From positions 1 to 24,637 of the forward strand of contig CAYOCE010000014.1 in the NCBI GenBank assembly GCA_964402405.1: a stretch of 24,637 nucleotides of DNA, written 5' to 3'. Below the pieces are notes generated by a model. It had not been told where the DNA came from and did not search any database. It was given only the letters and a program-made list of their open reading frames with translations. The position numbers and the translations under genes are program-made. Below, in pieces: positions 14,992 through 22,150 of the stretch. Positions within the stretch are counted from its first letter, which is position 1, and each line of letters begins with the position of its first letter. The DNA is from CAYOCE01 sp964402405 (GTDB taxonomy: Bacteria > Pseudomonadota > Alphaproteobacteria > UBA7879).

Positions 14992-15408
14992 ATGAAAAAT
15001 ATTTATACATATATTTTTTTCCTTATTTTACTTGTTTTTCACGATACAGGTGCTGAAACAAACCTAGAGCATGGAAGAAAAAAGATGGATCGAGGGAGTT
15101 ATTTCGAATCTGAAAAGGCTTCAGGGAATACGCCTAGGCAACCCATAGAAAAAAATCCTATTTCAACTTATTGTGGTCCTGATTGTATAAATTGCGGATT
15201 TAGTAAAACACAATGCCTTGCAGTATTGGGGAAATATTTTTCTACTCTCTGTCAAAATCAGCCCGCCTTAGATATTAAAATAATTTCTGAAAAAAAACAC
15301 GGGGCAGCGGAGTTTAAAGTTTTAGAAAGCATGCGCCCTGATCAAAATTGTTTTGTGATTTGGCAACGCTACGCTGAAACATGTAGTAGACTATGCGGGG
15401 ACACTTAA
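14992..15408 (+). CDS. Cysteine-rich exported protein of unknown function
   Basis: 138 residues with a clear signal peptide (KNIYTYIFFLILLVFHDTGA, likely cleaved before ETN near residue 21). The mature part has eight cysteines: four close together (YCGPDCINCGFSKTQC), one in STLC, and three towards the end (QNC, ETC, RLC). This fits four disulfides in a compact secreted domain. No family recognised. It starts 18 bases after the putative DNA-binding protein and 29 before the solute-binding-like gene. The ribosome site is weak, suggesting translational coupling with the gene before. A secreted factor or periplasmic partner of the next protein is possible; neither is shown. Confidence 0.65.
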   Translation: MKNIYTYIFFLILLVFHDTGAETNLEHGRKKMDRGSYFESEKASGNTPRQPIEKNPISTYCGPDCINCGFSKTQCLAVLGKYFSTLCQNQPALDIKIISEKKHGAAEFKVLESMRPDQNCFVIWQRYAETCSRLCGDT

Positions 15409-15437
15409 ATAAAGATATATTTTTATAGGAGAAAAAA

Positions 15438-16166
15438 ATGAAGAAAAATCTTACTATATTATCAGCCATTATTGGGGGGCTTTCTATACTTGCCGCGAAG
15501 GCTGATCCCATCAAAATCGCGGGATACCCTCTTTACTCTATTCAAAATCAAAAAATTATCGCTAAAATTTTTGGAACAGCCATATCCTATCAATGGGTTG
15601 ATGGAATGACATGGCCTGATGTCCTCCAGGCAATCAGTGCAGGCAATGGGTCTGTGGATTGTGCGATGGATGTTGGATATACGGCTGAACGTGGAAACGA
15701 ATTGCAGTATGTTCCTACTTCTTATGCCAGAGAAGTAGATGCAATTGTTTTTCACTCATCTATCTCAGGACTTCCCCACACATTTGAAGACATGGAATCA
15801 GTAGATGCGTTTTTCAGGACAGGAAATGGAAAAGGACTTTCTTTAGGTGGAGTTATTAAAACAAAAACAGGAAATCCTGATTTTGATAATTACATGATCA
15901 CTAAAAAGCTATTTAATAGTAATCAAGAAAAGTATGATGCCTTTAATAATCATGAGGTAGATGCCATTGTTATTTATGGAAACGAAGCTGTTTCTGGAGA
16001 TGTTAAAAAGGTTCCCCTGGATTTCATCGAAGACTCCCTTTACATTGCCTGTTCAAAATCTGTCAACTCTGGAACCATCAAGCAAATGGATGATGCAGTT
16101 AAGGTTTTCCTCAAAGATCCTAGTTATAAAGAAACCCTCGGGGATGCGGTTGGTCCTGTTTCGTAA
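15438..16166 (+). CDS. Periplasmic solute-binding-like protein (SBP_bac_3 type)
   Basis: 242 residues with a signal peptide (MKKNLTILSAIIGGLSILAAKA, cleavage about residue 22). The mature protein has the outline of family-3 solute-binding proteins: an opening strand IKIAGYPLY, ISAGNGSVDCAMDVGYTAER (the usual spot for 'dvvi...t.eR'), VPTSYAREVDAIV as the first crossing, a middle lobe with NHEVDAIVIYGNEA, and a return strand DSLYIACSKS with a final helix VKVFLKDP. No transporter permease or ATPase gene is near, so it either works with a distant ABC system or has another binding role. AGGAG seven bases before the ATG. Ligand unknown. Family placement is by pattern and moderately sure. Confidence 0.7.
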   Translation: MKKNLTILSAIIGGLSILAAKADPIKIAGYPLYSIQNQKIIAKIFGTAISYQWVDGMTWPDVLQAISAGNGSVDCAMDVGYTAERGNELQYVPTSYAREVDAIVFHSSISGLPHTFEDMESVDAFFRTGNGKGLSLGGVIKTKTGNPDFDNYMITKKLFNSNQEKYDAFNNHEVDAIVIYGNEAVSGDVKKVPLDFIEDSLYIACSKSVNSGTIKQMDDAVKVFLKDPSYKETLGDAVGPVS

Positions 16167-16183
16167 GATTTTCCTAGACGCGA

Positions 16184-16236
16184 CCATTTTTCCATGATAT
16201 TTTAAACTTGAACTTTAAATTTTCATGGAAAAAATG
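16184..16236. repeat. Long palindrome at the start of the AAA/DUF4143 gene
   Basis: Core 16190-16230 reads TTCCATGATATTTTAAACTT and returns as its near reverse complement to CATGGAA, centred on TTGAA. Outer CCATTTTT / AAAAATGG extends it to about 53 bp with one base slip. The ATG of the ATPase lies in its right half. The half 16204-16229 matches 17377-17402 in reverse complement at 25 of 26 positions. Confidence 0.8.
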
Positions 16237-17391
16237 GATCGCACATACTTTTTAAAAAAAATCCAAAATTACTTTAGTTTTAGTCCTGTTGTAGCCCTTT
16301 TGGGACCAAGGCAGGTGGGGAAGACGACCCTTGCCAATTTGTATAGACAAGGATTTGATGGCCCCGTTCAATTATTTGATTTGGAAAATCCTTTAGATTT
16401 AACCAAACTTGAAAATCCCACCCTTGCTTTTGAGAATTTTAAAGAAGGCCTTATCATTATTGATGAAATCCAGCGACGCCCGGATTTATTCCCCGTTTTA
16501 AGGTATATGGTTGATTATTATAAGTCTCTAAAATTTCTAATTTTAGGAAGTGCCTCACGCGATCTGATTCAACAATCTTCTGAAACTTTGGCTGGAAGAA
16601 TATCGTATCTTGAGTTGCCGCCTTTCCAATTCTTTGAAGTAGGCAACATGGAAAAATTGTGGCAACGCGGTGGATTTCCTCCATCCTACTTGGCAGACGA
16701 TATTGACCAAAGCTGGAATTGGCGCCGGTTTTATATTCAAACTTTTCTGGAGCGGGATATTCCTAACCTGGGATTTTCTATTCCTGCTCAACAAATAGGG
16801 CGTTTTTGGATGATGCTGGCCCATTATCATGGCAATCTTTTTAATGCCTCAGAAATTGGAAAATCCCTTTCTATTTCTGGCGTGACCGCTAAAAAATATC
16901 TGGATATTTTAGAGGGCACTTATATGATCCGCCAGCTTCAACCCTGGCATGAAAATATTTCAAAGCGTCAGGTTAAAACCCCTAAAATATATTTTAGGGA
17001 CTCAGGCATTTTTCACAGCATTATTGATTTAAAAACACTTGATACCCTAAGGGGGAGCCCCAAGTTAGGCGCCTCTTTTGAAGGATTTGCCATTGAACAA
17101 ATTATTAACGGATTAAATTTGGATCAAAATCAATTTTATTTTTGGGCCACCCATCAAGAAGCCGAATTAGATTTATTTGTGCTTAAAGAGGGCAAAAGAA
17201 TTGGCTTTGAATTTAAGTATGGAGACCAACCCAAAATTACCAAATCCATGCGCATGTCTATAGATGCCTTGAAGCTTGATGAGTTAAATATTATCATTCC
17301 AGCAGATACTCATTTTTCCATGGAAAAAAATATTCATGTTTGGGGAATAAAGAGTTATATAAATAGCTTAAATTTATCCATGAAAATTTAA
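16225..17391 (+). CDS. AAA ATPase with C-terminal DUF4143 domain, bounded by palindromes
   Basis: 388 residues of the AAA_14/DUF4143 family, common in bacteria but of unclear role. Walker A is at 27-35 (GPRQVGKTT), Walker B with IIIDEI at 77-82, and a sensor-like GSAS at 108-111. The C-terminal DUF4143 part includes a winged-helix-like segment (NASEIGKSLSISGVTAKKYLDIL, 207-229) and a nuclease-fold pattern D316...E329-x-K331 (ELDLFV...FEFK), which matches PD-(D/E)xK spacing. No good ribosome site precedes the ATG; a second ATG three codons on (16234) has GGA just before it and may be the real start. Both the start and the stop codon lie inside copies of one palindrome. The N- and C-terminal residues are thus encoded by the repeat. 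Confidence 0.88.
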   Translation: MEKMDRTYFLKKIQNYFSFSPVVALLGPRQVGKTTLANLYRQGFDGPVQLFDLENPLDLTKLENPTLAFENFKEGLIIIDEIQRRPDLFPVLRYMVDYYKSLKFLILGSASRDLIQQSSETLAGRISYLELPPFQFFEVGNMEKLWQRGGFPPSYLADDIDQSWNWRRFYIQTFLERDIPNLGFSIPAQQIGRFWMMLAHYHGNLFNASEIGKSLSISGVTAKKYLDILEGTYMIRQLQPWHENISKRQVKTPKIYFRDSGIFHSIIDLKTLDTLRGSPKLGASFEGFAIEQIINGLNLDQNQFYFWATHQEAELDLFVLKEGKRIGFEFKYGDQPKITKSMRMSIDALKLDELNIIIPADTHFSMEKNIHVWGIKSYINSLNLSMKI

Positions 17392-17413
17392 AGTTAAAGT
17401 TTAGATTTTCATG
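17377..17413. repeat. Second copy of the palindrome, at the stop of the AAA/DUF4143 gene
   Basis: CATGAAAATTTAAAG at 17379 returns as TAGATTTTCATG at 17413, a near-perfect 35-bp palindrome with an inner TTAAAG spacer. Its left part (17377-17402) is the reverse complement of 16204-16229 with one mismatch. The TAA stop of the ATPase (17389-17391) is inside. Confidence 0.8.
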
Positions 17414-17429
17414 AAAACATATCAGATCC

Positions 17430-17554
17430 ATACTCTTCGGATTTCGAAATGTGGGAAGTTAAATGAGGGACCGAGGAGGGATAGTGTACTATAGTACATG
17501 CCCGACAAAGGTACCCGAAATTTAACGATCCACAGTTTGAAAGGCGAGGAGTAT
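17430..17554. repeat. 125-bp imperfect palindrome before the AlaX-like gene
   Basis: Nested inverted repeats share one centre near 17492. Outermost is ATACTCTTCG / CGAGGAGTAT, then TTTCGAA / TTTGAAA, TGTGG / CCACA, GTTAAAT / ATTTAAC, GGG(A)CC / GG(TA)CCC, and a perfect core TGTACTATAGTACA (17485-17498). About 45 of 62 pairs can form, some as G-U. Length and shape recall the Rickettsia palindromic elements, but I cannot show homology. Confidence 0.75.
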
Positions 17555-17583
17555 AGTAAATTCAGCTAAAGGTAGAACATATA

Positions 17584-18234
17584 ATGCACAAGGTTTTTTG
17601 GGATAACCCTTATCAACATAGTTTACAAACCAAAGTGGCATCTGTAGATGGCAATCGAATCGTGCCCGAGGCAACGATAGCGTTTTCTTTTTCCGGGGGT
17701 CAAGAGAGCGATAAAGCCACGATCAATGAACTTGATGTTGTGGGTTCGGAAATAGAGGGTAATCTTATTTATTATACCCTTGCAGATGGACATGGACTTG
17801 CTGTGGGGGACACCATTCAAATGGAAATTGATTGGCCTCGTAGATATCGATTGATGCGGTTGCATTTTGCAGCGGAATTAATTTTAGAGCTAGTAACGAA
17901 AAAACTGAATCTTGAAAAAATCGGGGCCCATATTGCAGAAACCAAGGCGCGCATAGATTTCGTTTGGGACAAAAATATCTCGACTATTTTTGAGGAGATA
18001 TTGGCCGATTATAATGAAATCATCAAAGCTGACAAACCCATCCACAAAGATTTTTCTGACATCCAAAGCCAACGACGTTTTTGGGAAATTGAAGGTTTTT
18101 CCAAAGTCCCTTGTGGCGGAACTCATGTCAAATCAACCGCTGAAGTGGGATATGTTACCCTCAAAAGAAAAAATATAGGTGGATCCAAAGAAAGAATCGA
18201 AATCAGTTTGATTGAAGATGCTGTTGTAGGCTAA
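17584..18234 (+). CDS. AlaX-like alanyl-tRNA editing domain protein with altered metal motif
   Basis: 216 residues, a free-standing homologue of the alanyl/threonyl-tRNA synthetase editing domain, which hydrolyses mischarged tRNA. An N-terminal strand region contains SGGQESD (residues 37-43), like the GGGQPSD of AlaX. The second zinc motif is complete: C177-GGT-H181 (PCGGTH). The first, normally H-x3-H, reads H94-FAA-E98, so one zinc ligand histidine is replaced by glutamate. This may mark a known subfamily or reduced metal binding. The start ATG follows AAAGG by about 11 bases. The gene lies directly after the 125-bp palindrome and ends before a strong terminator, so it is its own unit. No alanyl-tRNA synthetase gene is near. 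Confidence 0.82.
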   Translation: MHKVFWDNPYQHSLQTKVASVDGNRIVPEATIAFSFSGGQESDKATINELDVVGSEIEGNLIYYTLADGHGLAVGDTIQMEIDWPRRYRLMRLHFAAELILELVTKKLNLEKIGAHIAETKARIDFVWDKNISTIFEEILADYNEIIKADKPIHKDFSDIQSQRRFWEIEGFSKVPCGGTHVKSTAEVGYVTLKRKNIGGSKERIEISLIEDAVVG

Positions 18235-18252
18235 TTTAAGGAAAGATTTTAT

Positions 18253-18302
18253 AAAAAACTGGACAAATTCACTTTTGAAAAATGAATTTGTCCAGTTTTT
18301 TG
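18253..18302 (+). terminator. Strong rho-independent terminator after the AlaX-like gene
   Basis: Perfect 19-bp stem AAAAAACTGGACAAATTCA (18253-18271) / TGAATTTGTCCAGTTTTTT (18283-18301) with an 11-base loop. A runs on one side and T runs on the other, so it could stop transcription from both directions. Confidence 0.93.
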
Positions 18303-18416
18303 TTTCACATCATCGCAGACCGTAAATTTTAAATAACCCCTATGCTGTCATATATGGACAGAGTGCAGGGTCCCAAAGGGGCACCAGCAAAGATCCAGGA
18401 TTGTGAGTTGAAAGTG

Positions 18417-18866
18417 TTACCGTGTTAAATTCAAACCTTTATTCTCCTTCAGCGTCCTCTGCACCAATTCGTCCACGCGTTCATTTTCAATGTGACCATT
18501 GTGCCCCTTGACCCAATGCCATTCGACATTATGCGTTTGAATTAAGGCATCGAGCTCTTCCCATAAGTCCTGATTTTTGACTTCTTTTTTCTGAGAGGTT
18601 TTCCAGTTATTCTTTTTCCACCCATGGATCCATTTGGTAATGCCATCTTTTAGATAATTGCTGTCGGTATATAATTTAATGGGAACAGGTTTTTTGATGG
18701 CCTTTAAGGCCTCGATTGCGGCCATCATTTCCATGCGATTGTTGGTGGTTTCTGATTCATACCCGGCAATTTCCTTTTCAATACCGCTATAAACCAACAA
18801 GGCTGCCCATGCTCCAGGACCTGGGTTTCCATGGCATCCCCCATCTGTAAAAATTTCAACGTGCAT
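18417..18866 (-). CDS. rnhA: Ribonuclease HI
   Basis: Cytoplasmic endonuclease that cuts the RNA strand of RNA-DNA hybrids, removing R-loops and primer remnants. 149 residues; E. coli has 155. The catalytic set D8 (FTDGGC), E46 (NRMEMMAA), D68 (YTDSNY), H122 (KGHNGH) and D132 (ERVDEL) is complete and sits exactly two positions earlier than in the E. coli enzyme (D10, E48, D70, H124, D134). The basic handle WIHGWKKNNWKTSQKKEVKN is present. It is divergent from sfsA, with a gap of 70 bp between the starts, so both promoters lie there. No clear ribosome site stronger than AAGCAAGAAA before the ATG. Confidence 0.97.
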   Translation of the reverse strand: MHVEIFTDGGCHGNPGPGAWAALLVYSGIEKEIAGYESETTNNRMEMMAAIEALKAIKKPVPIKLYTDSNYLKDGITKWIHGWKKNNWKTSQKKEVKNQDLWEELDALIQTHNVEWHWVKGHNGHIENERVDELVQRTLKENKGLNLTR

Positions 18867-18896
18867 TTTCTTGCTTTCATTAAATATTATTTGCCA

Positions 18897-18902
18897 TATA
18901 AT
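18897..18902 (+). promoter_or_regulatory. Consensus -10 box upstream of sfsA
   Basis: A perfect TATAAT lies 34 bases before the chosen sfsA start. The -35 is weak (TTTCAT at 18875-18880 with a 16-base spacer, or TTGCTT with 20). Predicted leader about 30 bases. Confidence 0.35.
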
Positions 18903-18936
18903 ACGTAGTTCTTTATTTAAAACACAAGAGGGTTAT

Positions 18937-19629
18937 ATGAAATTTCCACAAGCCTTAATCGAAGGACGTTTGATTAAAAGATATAAACGGTTTCTAGCGG
19001 ATGTTCAGTTGTTAAGTGGAGAAGAAGTGACGGTCCATGTTCCCAACTCGGGATCCATGATGGGTTTGGTGGATCCAGGGAATCAGGTATGGATTAGCCC
19101 TCAAGATAAACCTGAACGCCAACTAAAATACACTTTAGAATTTATCAAGGTTGGACCCAGTCTGGTGGGGGTTAATACATCCTGGCCAAATAAGCTAACC
19201 GAGGAATCCATTCTAAATGGCACCATTGCTGAATTGCAAGGGTATCCCATCTTAAAAAGAGAAATGGCGCGGGGAGGATCTCGGTTCGATTTCATGTTGG
19301 AAAATGATCAAGGTCGATGTTATGTGGAGGTAAAAAATGTCACCTTGCAACGAGGACAAGGGGCCTATTTTCCAGATGCCGTAACAACCCGAGGGGCAAA
19401 ACACCTAAGAGATTTGGCTCTTGCGGTAAGACAAGGGGATCGGGCTGTGATGCTATATATTATCCAGCGCATGGATTGCAATTATCTTTCCTATGCCTCC
19501 GACATTGATCCTGCTTATTGGAGAGCTTATAAAGAGGCCTCTGCAGCAGGTGTCGAAATTCTATGTTATGAATGCGATATGAACTTAGAGGGGATTGCTG
19601 TTACCAAGCCTGTTCCCATTCGGATTTGA
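18937..19629 (+). CDS. sfsA: SfsA family DNA/RNA nuclease
   Basis: 230 residues, the typical SfsA length. The protein was first described as a sugar fermentation stimulator; the family has an OB-like N-terminal part and a PD-(D/E)xK nuclease-like C-terminal domain. Visible markers are EGRLIKRYKRFLADVQL, the HVPNSGSMMGL loop, SWPNKLTEESI, SRFDFML followed by CYVEVKNVTL (D...E-x-K pattern), and FPDAVTTRGAKHLRDL. The frame is open 22 codons upstream, but family start and AGAGGG five bases before the ATG point to MKFPQAL. The order sfsA-map is common in alphaproteobacteria and supports both calls. The two are separated by a hairpin repeat here. Confidence 0.95.
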   Translation: MKFPQALIEGRLIKRYKRFLADVQLLSGEEVTVHVPNSGSMMGLVDPGNQVWISPQDKPERQLKYTLEFIKVGPSLVGVNTSWPNKLTEESILNGTIAELQGYPILKREMARGGSRFDFMLENDQGRCYVEVKNVTLQRGQGAYFPDAVTTRGAKHLRDLALAVRQGDRAVMLYIIQRMDCNYLSYASDIDPAYWRAYKEASAAGVEILCYECDMNLEGIAVTKPVPIRI

Positions 19630-19666
19630 GTTTTGAGTAAAAATGGCGTAAACATTAAAATATTGG

Positions 19667-19826
19667 CGTCATCCCGAGCAGTGAGCGAAGCGAGCGTCGT
19701 CGAGGGATCTAGCACAAATGAGAAGGAGTAGCCTTCACTTTGTAAGGAAAAATAAGGTGAGGGCTGTGCCCTCCCATATGTACTGGATCCTTACGCACGC
19801 TTGCTTCGCTCGCGGCTCAGGATGAC
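19667..19826. repeat. Inverted-repeat element of a second family, between sfsA and map
   Basis: Left arm GTCATCCCGAGCAGTGAGCG, continuing GAAGCGAGCG and ending GGGATCT near 19710; right arm TGGATCCTTACGCACGCTTG near 19783 ending GGCTCAGGATGAC at 19826. The outer ends GTCATCC / GGATGAC pair exactly. It occupies most of the 221-base gap. This differs from the GGGGTCCA family elsewhere in the window, and resembles the widespread GTCATCC-type intergenic repeats. Confidence 0.7.
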
Positions 19827-19850
19827 ATAAAAAAGAGCAAAGGACCCTAA

Positions 19851-20636
19851 ATGAACCGTAGCCTAAAATTTCATACACCTGAAGACTTTGAAGGAATGCG
19901 TCGCGCTGGCCGGTTGGCGGCAGAGACCCTCGATTTCATTACTCCCCATGTGAAGCCTGGAATTACAACCGATCATATTGATCAGTTGTGTTATGAATTC
20001 ATGACCAAGAATGGAGCGATTCCCGCAACCCTGGGATATCATGGATATACGAAATCCTGCTGCACCTCCATTAACCATGTGGTATGCCATGGGATTCCCA
20101 GTGATAAGGTTCTGCAGGACGGAGACATTATCAATGTTGATGTGACACCCTTATTGGATGGATGGCATGGGGATTCCAGTCGCATGTACTTGGTGGGAAA
20201 TGTAGGGGTTAAAGCCAAGAAATTGGTGGACGTGACCTATCAAGCCATGATGCGGGGAATTAAGGCTGTCAAGCCAGGCGCCACCTTGGGCGATGTGGGG
20301 CATGTGATCCAAAGCTATGTGGAGTCCCATGGGTATTCCGTGGTGCGAGATTTTTGCGGACATGGAATCGGTCGCGTGTTTCATGATGAGCCGGAAGTGG
20401 TGCATTATGGGAAGCCAGGTCAAGGATTGGTCTTAAAAGAAGGTATGTTCTTTACGATTGAGCCCATGATTAATGCGGGTAAGTATGACGTCAAGGTCCT
20501 GAGTGATGGATGGACAGCGGTGACCCGAGATAAATCCTTATCTGCTCAATTTGAACATACCATCGCCGTCACCAAAACAGGGTATGAAATCTTTACCCTT
20601 TCCCCCAAGGGATGGGATAAACCGCCCTATGAGTAA
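19851..20636 (+). CDS. map: Type I methionine aminopeptidase
   Basis: Cytoplasmic metalloenzyme that removes the initiator methionine from new proteins. 261 residues (E. coli 264). The five metal ligands D97, D108, H171, E204 and E235 are all present at the same numbers as in E. coli (NVDVTP, GWHGDSS, CGHGIG, FTIEPM, SAQFEHT). The substrate-side histidine is H80 in VVCHGIP. There is no N-terminal zinc-finger extension, so it is the plain bacterial type Ia form. AAAGGA lies six bases before the ATG. It probably shares the sfsA transcript unless the repeat between them ends it. It converges with the amine oxidase gene, with only 18 bases between stop codons and no visible terminator. Confidence 0.98.
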   Translation: MNRSLKFHTPEDFEGMRRAGRLAAETLDFITPHVKPGITTDHIDQLCYEFMTKNGAIPATLGYHGYTKSCCTSINHVVCHGIPSDKVLQDGDIINVDVTPLLDGWHGDSSRMYLVGNVGVKAKKLVDVTYQAMMRGIKAVKPGATLGDVGHVIQSYVESHGYSVVRDFCGHGIGRVFHDEPEVVHYGKPGQGLVLKEGMFFTIEPMINAGKYDVKVLSDGWTAVTRDKSLSAQFEHTIAVTKTGYEIFTLSPKGWDKPPYE

Positions 20637-20654
20637 TAAAAATACTTTTGAATT

Positions 20655-22064
20655 CTATTCTTCGGAAGGAGCCTCATAGTGTCCACCTTTTTCAAGAAGT
20701 TCTAGAGTTTTTGCAGCTACCATTCCAGATTCAATGGCTCCATCCATACTGCCTGCACTCTCGTCTTTAACTGTATGCTCCCCTGCAAAAATAATTTTAG
20801 AACCAATGGGGCGAACGATATGCGGCATGTCTATGGATTCATGACCTGAAACTACCTTGCCCATTTGGGAAAATATACCCAATTGTCCTGGTGCTTTGTA
20901 GCTGTAACTTCCTAAAGAATACGGGTCTTGAGACCAATTAACAACCTTTGGTTCACCTTCTCTTAGCTCTCCATATACAGCCTGTAATGTTTGATTAGCA
21001 GTTGTAATGTATTCTGCTGCATTAGTCTCAGTTAAGTTTTCTCCTGCTGGTCCCCCGTAAAAAAGGGTCATGGCTTCTTTTCCAGGGTTAAACCAAGAGA
21101 CCCCTTCCTCGTTAATTGTGGACCTTGTTGTAGCGGATTCAGGTACATGAACAGGGACCAAAATTTTAGAGTTCGTTCCATAGGGAAGGGTACGAATTAT
21201 CTCTGATTGATCGACAGGGATTAATCCAGGCTGAATAGCAACATATCTTAAGGTAGAAAAGGGCAAAGCTAAGATGACATGATGTGCTAAAACTTCATGA
21301 CCATCTCGAAATACTAACTTAATTTTTTCACCTTCTTGATCAATAGAGGTTAGAGTTTTGCTGTATTCTACTTTTCCTCTTATTTTTTCATGTTCGATAA
21401 GGGTGTTAATTATGGTACTATTTCCACCAGGTAAATAAGGATACCCTTCTTCTCCTCTAGGATGCGCATTTAAAAAATATTCAATTACCTTAAAAACCCC
21501 TTCGCCATAATAATAATCTGCTTGTTCAGGGGATCCTCCGATGACGTTTCTAATTTTAATATCAATATATCGTCTTAATTTAGGAGTAATGGGATGTGTG
21601 TCAAAATAAGCATCTAGAAAATCTTTTAAAGAATATCCCTCTTGTTCCATAAGCTGTTTAACCAGAAGGTCGTCAACTTCTTTTACTTCCTCTTTAATGA
21701 GAGTATCTAGATTTTCATGAGATTGAGTTGTATAGAGTGATGGAGGCTGTGATATCAGATTAATTTGAAGACTTAAATCATGACAAAGCTTTTCAACAGA
21801 AGCAGGGTGATGCCCCTCATAAAGATCTTGTCCGCCCAACTCCCCATACCTTGGATCTGTGAAAACCCGACCACCTGCACGATCTCTTCCTTCGTATATT
21901 TTAAACTCGCCTGGAAGATAGAATCCGGCCGTTAATCCAGCAAGGCCTGCTCCAATGATGGCGGTATCCACTTCCTCATGTTGGGCAACAATTGGTTGGA
22001 TTCCGAAAGAAGCAATACCTATAGATAAGACTAGCTTTTTATACCAATTTTTGAACTTAAGCAT
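20655..22064 (-). CDS. Exported FAD-dependent amine oxidase family protein
   Basis: 469 residues of the flavin monoamine oxidase family, which oxidises amines or amino acids with release of hydrogen peroxide. The dinucleotide-binding motif is at 36-46 (IIGAGLAGLTA), with the ribose-binding acid in IYEGRDRAGGRVF (57-69). The C-terminal FAD motif FAGEHTVKDESAGSMDGAIESG closes the domain. A signal peptide precedes the fold (YKKLVLSIGIASFGIQPIVAQ, cleavage about 27). It has no twin-arginine pair, unusual for a flavoprotein that normally binds FAD before export. ATG start with GAGAG about seven bases upstream. Promoter is visible upstream. It stands alone, divergent from murD. Substrate unknown; lower GC than murD suggests an acquired gene. 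Confidence 0.85.
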   Translation of the reverse strand: MLKFKNWYKKLVLSIGIASFGIQPIVAQHEEVDTAIIGAGLAGLTAGFYLPGEFKIYEGRDRAGGRVFTDPRYGELGGQDLYEGHHPASVEKLCHDLSLQINLISQPPSLYTTQSHENLDTLIKEEVKEVDDLLVKQLMEQEGYSLKDFLDAYFDTHPITPKLRRYIDIKIRNVIGGSPEQADYYYGEGVFKVIEYFLNAHPRGEEGYPYLPGGNSTIINTLIEHEKIRGKVEYSKTLTSIDQEGEKIKLVFRDGHEVLAHHVILALPFSTLRYVAIQPGLIPVDQSEIIRTLPYGTNSKILVPVHVPESATTRSTINEEGVSWFNPGKEAMTLFYGGPAGENLTETNAAEYITTANQTLQAVYGELREGEPKVVNWSQDPYSLGSYSYKAPGQLGIFSQMGKVVSGHESIDMPHIVRPIGSKIIFAGEHTVKDESAGSMDGAIESGMVAAKTLELLEKGGHYEAPSEE

Positions 22065-22103
22065 TTTTACTCTCTTTCTTAAAAAAATCTGTTTATATTC
22101 TCT

Positions 22104-22131
22104 TATATATGCACTAATATCTTCATTTCAA
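22104..22131 (-). promoter_or_regulatory. Probable promoter of the amine oxidase gene
   Basis: On the minus strand TTGAAA (22131-22126) is followed after 16 bases by TATATA (22109-22104); a TATAAG two bases on would give 18. Expected leader about 35 bases. Confidence 0.5.
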
Positions 22132-22150
22132 TAGTTTTGATGGATTTTTG

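Noticed and set aside
16167..17420. Classical insertion sequence around the DUF4143 ATPase
   Set aside because: The enclosed gene is an AAA/DUF4143 ATPase without transposase motifs, and no target-site duplication is visible beyond the inverted ends.
17402..17583. T-box-like leader controlling the AlaX-like gene
   Set aside because: The region is one long symmetric palindrome, with no T-box sequence and no terminator/antiterminator pair; T-boxes are also not expected in alphaproteobacteria.
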